Positions 61,314-64,000 of a stretch of DNA of 64,000 nucleotides are shown one piece after another. Each line of letters starts with the position of its first letter. The first letter of the stretch is position 1. Under the pieces are notes generated by a model. The model was not told where the DNA came from. It was given only the letters and a program-made list of their open reading frames with translations, and ran no database searches. Origin of the DNA: CALMEH01 sp964548225 (GTDB lineage: Bacteria > Acidobacteriota > Blastocatellia > Pyrinomonadales > Pyrinomonadaceae); the NCBI GenBank assembly GCA_964548225.1, contig CAZJQP010000015.1, positions 8,056 to 72,055 of the forward strand. The letters run 5' to 3'. Position numbers and translations under genes: made by a program.

Positions 61314-62048
61314 CTAAACCAAAACCAATTTCACGCCCGCGAACAACAAAACTATCGCTAAAACGCGGCGCAATGTCAATGAATTAAAGCGTTTGCTTCC
61401 TAAGCCCGCGCCGATAATTCCGCCGATAATTGCAGCAAAAATCCATACGAAAACGCCGGAAGAAAGTTGTTTGACTTGCGCGTAATTTCCCGCGAGTCCC
61501 GAAATCGAATTGACGAGAATAAACAGCGCGGAAATCCCGGCGGCTTTTTTTGTTTCCGTCCAATTCATCAAAAGCAAAACCGGCGTTAGGAAAATTCCGC
61601 CGCCAACTCCGACCAAGCCCGAAAGAAAACCCAAAACCGCGCCAATAATCAAAGCCAACCAAACATTCGGCGCGGCGGGCGCGTTTTCGTTTTTAAGATT
61701 TATCGCCAAACGAATCGCCGCCAAAACCAAAACTACGCCAAGAACGATTTTGTAAATATTCGTCGGAAGCTGAATCATTCCGCCCAAGAAAGCAAACGGC
61801 ACGGAAGTTATCGCAAACGGCGCGAAGATTTTCCAATCAAAATGTTTTTCGCGCCAAAATTGCAGAAAGGCAATCGAAGCGACAAAAACATTTAAGATCA
61901 AAGCCGTCGGGCGCGTAACATTCGGCGCAACCGCCGCAAAAGCCATCACTGCCAAATAACCCGACGCGCCGCCGTGTCCGACCGACGAATAAAGCACGGC
62001 AACCACAAAAACCGCGAGAACGATTAAAACTTCGGTTGATTCAAACAT
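61314..62048 (-). CDS. TauE/SafE-family sulfite/organosulfonate exporter
   Basis: 244 residues with about eight membrane helices. Two TauE repeats: SSVGHGGASGYLAVMAF...TRPTALILNV and GFLSGLVGVGGGIFLTPVLLL. Exports sulfite or related anions. Ends 14 nt before the next small gene on the minus strand. Confidence 0.9.
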   Translation of the reverse strand: MFESTEVLIVLAVFVVAVLYSSVGHGGASGYLAVMAFAAVAPNVTRPTALILNVFVASIAFLQFWREKHFDWKIFAPFAITSVPFAFLGGMIQLPTNIYKIVLGVVLVLAAIRLAINLKNENAPAAPNVWLALIIGAVLGFLSGLVGVGGGIFLTPVLLLMNWTETKKAAGISALFILVNSISGLAGNYAQVKQLSSGVFVWIFAAIIGGIIGAGLGSKRFNSLTLRRVLAIVLLFAGVKLVLV

Positions 62049-62111
62049 TTTCTATCTGAAAGAGATTCAAAAAACTACTGCTGGATTTAATTGATATTTG
62101 ATAATTGGTAA

Positions 62112-62219
62112 TTATTTCTTGCTGCGAAAAGCCTTATAGCCGACGACGACTGCAAAAGCAATCGCAATCAAACCCATCAAACCGATCAAAAGCCAAGGCA
62201 TTATATTTTTCCACGACAT
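62112..62219 (-). CDS. Small single-helix membrane protein
   Basis: 35 residues (MSWKNIMPWLLIGLMGLIAI then AFAVVVGYKAFRSKK) from ATG 62219, with GAGGTG 9 nt upstream lying in the last codons of trmFO. One membrane helix with a basic end. Same strand and spacing as trmFO and the TauE gene, so it is probably translated with them. Confidence 0.65.
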   Translation of the reverse strand: MSWKNIMPWLLIGLMGLIAIAFAVVVGYKAFRSKK

Positions 62220-62226
62220 AATTATT

Positions 62227-63543
62227 TCACCTCAAGTTTCCGAGCCATTCGTCCCAATCTTTGAGCGCGAGTTCTACCTGTATCAGATGTCGCTCACGCT
62301 TGTTGCGGTATTTTTTGCGGAGTTCGACCGAAACCGGGGCGAGCAAGCCGAAAGTTATATTTACGGGTTGGAAGTTTTTTGTTTCGACGTTTGAAACATA
62401 GCGGCAAAGTGCGCCGATTGCCGAAGTTTCGGGCGCGGTAATTGTTTCTCTGTTTTGCAAAATTCGCGCCGCGTTCAAACCTGCGAGCCAGCCTGTGCCG
62501 ACTGATTCGATATAGCCTTCAACGCCGGTGATTTGTCCGGCGAAGAATAATTTTGTATTTCGGCGCGTTTGCAAAGTTTCTTGCAAAATCTGCGGCGAAT
62601 TGATGAAAGTGTTGCGGTGAATTTGTCCGTATTGGAGAAATTCGGCGTTTTCCAAACCCGGAATCAGTTGTAAAACTCGTTTTTGTTCGCCGTATTTCAG
62701 ATGATTTTGAAAGCCGACGAGCGAATAAGCGTCAGCCATTAAATCTTCTTGCCGAAGTTGAACTGCCGCGTAAGGTTCTTTGCCCGTTGCGGGCAAAGGC
62801 AAACCTTTCGGCTTCATACAACCGAAGCGCAAGGTGTCAATGCCGCGCCGCGCAAGTTCTTCAATCGGCAAACAGGCTTCAAACCATTTCGTATCTTCAA
62901 ATCTTTTCAGCGGAACTGATTTTGCTTCGATTAATTCATTATAAAATCGCTCGTATTGCTCTTTATCGAACGGACAATTGACATAATCGTCGCCGCCTTT
63001 GCCGTAGCGGGCGGCTTTGAAGGCGATGCTCATATCAATCGAATCCGCCGCGACAATCGGCGCGATTGCGTCGTAAAAATAAAGCTGGTCGTCGCCCGTA
63101 AATTTCATAATTTCCGCCGTCAAAGCCTCAGAAGTTAAAGGTCCGGTGGCGATAATTGTGATTTCATCGGTTGGAATTGTTTTGATTTCTTCACGGATTA
63201 ATTCAATATTCGGATGTGCTTCGATGCGTTGCGTAACGAGTTCGGAAAATTTCCCGCGATCAACTGCGAGAGCCGCGCCTGCCGGAACTTTTGTGGCTTC
63301 GGCGGCTTCCATTACGAGCGATTTTCCGCGCCGCAATTCTTCCTTCAAAAGATAAGGCGCAGAGCCGATTTCATCGGATTTCAGAGAATTTGAGCAAACG
63401 ATTTCGGCAAGATGTTCGGTGCGATGCGCGGGTGTTTGAGTGATTGGGCGCATCTCGTAAAGTTTAACTTTCGCGCCCGAATTTGCCGCTTGCCACGCCG
63501 CTTCGACTCCGGCAAGTCCGCCGCCAATGACGTTTATTTTCAT
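62227..63543 (-). CDS. trmFO: Folate-dependent tRNA (uracil-54) methyltransferase TrmFO
   Basis: 438 residues from ATG 63543, where the FAD motif INVIGGGLAGVEAAWQAA begins; the longer frame is discounted. Family marks: RPITQTPAHRTEHLAEIVCSNSLKSDE, PYAAVQLRQED, and ITGVEGYIESVGTGWLAGLNAARI. Uses FAD and methylenetetrahydrofolate to make ribothymidine-54 in tRNA. Confidence 0.95.
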   Translation of the reverse strand: MKINVIGGGLAGVEAAWQAANSGAKVKLYEMRPITQTPAHRTEHLAEIVCSNSLKSDEIGSAPYLLKEELRRGKSLVMEAAEATKVPAGAALAVDRGKFSELVTQRIEAHPNIELIREEIKTIPTDEITIIATGPLTSEALTAEIMKFTGDDQLYFYDAIAPIVAADSIDMSIAFKAARYGKGGDDYVNCPFDKEQYERFYNELIEAKSVPLKRFEDTKWFEACLPIEELARRGIDTLRFGCMKPKGLPLPATGKEPYAAVQLRQEDLMADAYSLVGFQNHLKYGEQKRVLQLIPGLENAEFLQYGQIHRNTFINSPQILQETLQTRRNTKLFFAGQITGVEGYIESVGTGWLAGLNAARILQNRETITAPETSAIGALCRYVSNVETKNFQPVNITFGLLAPVSVELRKKYRNKRERHLIQVELALKDWDEWLGNLR

Positions 63544-63611
63544 AATCTCAATCGTAAAGGCTAAATCCGAAATAGTGAAGCCGAAAAACACGGCAAGCGA
63601 ACATAAATTGT

Positions 63612-63716
63612 TCACTCAGAAGTTTCCTGAGTGAACTCAGGAACTCTCTGAGTGAACTCAGGGAACTTCTGAGTGAACTCAGGAACTCTCTGAGTGAACT
63701 CAGGAACTCTCTGAGT
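63612..63716. repeat. 21-bp palindromic array 6 (TGAGTGAACTCA core)
   Basis: About five 21-bp units upstream of trmFO. Core TGAGTGAACTCA plus linker GGAACTCTC and variants. The first unit carries the core in the other orientation (GTTCACTCAG). Confidence 0.85.
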
Positions 63717-64000
63717 AGCCTCCTTTTTAAGACTATTTTTTTATTAAACGCGAATCAGGAGTTGAAAAATAAACCGAATTATTCAGCCTGCGACTGCAAT
63801 TATCAATTATCAATTATTCATTATCAAATATTTTAGCGGTATAAAACCGCGCAAAACTTCTGAAATAATGGATATTTGATAATGAATAATTGATAATTCA
63901 GCTTTTGCTTTCCAACTTTGGTTCGCATTTAAATAATTTTATCCACTTACATAACGTCAGTTCGGGATAAGGACTGGAGCGCAAGCGTCCCGCTTGCAAT
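63717..64000. repeat. Gap with 27-bp perfect inverted repeat and partial dispersed repeat
   Basis: No gene seen. 63805-63831 and 63872-63898 are perfect 27-bp inverted copies of an AATTATCAATTATTC-type sequence with a 40-nt loop. At 63963-64000 a palindrome GCAAGCG/CGCTTGC is cut by the window end and looks like the start of a dispersed repeat. Confidence 0.7.

Noticed and set aside
60477..61361. 294-codon plus-strand open frame
   Set aside because: It is the shadow of the VWFA gene and the small membrane gene on the other strand, with serine/lysine-rich low-complexity composition.

Overview
The window looks like chromosome of a diderm, moderately AT-rich member of the Acidobacteriota, most likely a Blastocatellia/Pyrinomonadales-type organism. 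This rests on recognised families: a two-heme cytochrome of the 'reaction-centre cytochrome c subunit' type common in acidobacteria (41421-42500), a VWFA-related acidobacterial-domain protein (60002-61081), a very large BNR/sortilin-type exoprotein, and lipid A plus BamA genes. It is inference from protein families, not from rRNA.

Layout. 1-3007: accessory genes (Mrr-like nuclease, an unknown two-gene pair) stacked in front of an aminotransferase. 3404-14183 (minus strand): peroxiredoxin, then a polyamine-linked envelope locus (AdoMet decarboxylase, DUF4178, an unlisted 49-residue membrane protein, DUF350, membrane-anchored aminopropyltransferase, FAD oxidoreductase, membrane protein, lipoprotein) with accessory genes inserted into it (VapBC, propeller protein, nuclease-like protein). 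14272-21082: lipoprotein, dienelactone hydrolase, SRPBCC protein, a fatty-acid desaturase broken by an in-frame amber codon, a secreted N/R/D-rich protein behind a good sigma-54 promoter match, rsmI, and an M28 peptidase. 21092-27474 (minus): bamA-ompH-fabZ-lpxA-lpxI. 27956-30790: BNR-repeat exoprotein. 31032-51674 (plus): reductive pyrimidine and beta-alanine catabolism genes (NCS1 permease, semialdehyde dehydrogenase, beta-ureidopropionase, RidA, PreT, PreA) separated by blocks of accessory genes (toxin-antitoxin pairs, HEPN, nuclease-like and unknown genes). 52685-64000: guaA, MHS-family transporter, tRNA-Asn, a DUF1190 / ATP-grasp / DUF350 operon, a Xer recombinase, VWFA protein, TauE transporter, trmFO, and two unlisted small membrane proteins.

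The most unusual features are structural. (1) Accessory modules sit immediately upstream of the start codons of core genes, and leftover copies of the target gene's 5' end lie between modules: two extra preA starts (48455, 49126) before the real preA, and one extra aminotransferase start (641) before the real gene. The pattern is module plus target-5'-end, iterated. (2) Six intergenic arrays, with unrelated sequences, share one architecture: a 21-bp period (two helical turns), a short palindromic core, and in some units the core inverted. (3) Nearly every other gene end carries a second repeat class, short-word tandem repeats facing their own reverse complement, which sometimes supply the stop codon and last residues of the gene. 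(4) The polyamine/ATP-grasp envelope system is split between two loci whose proteins end in similar Gly/Ser-rich tails.
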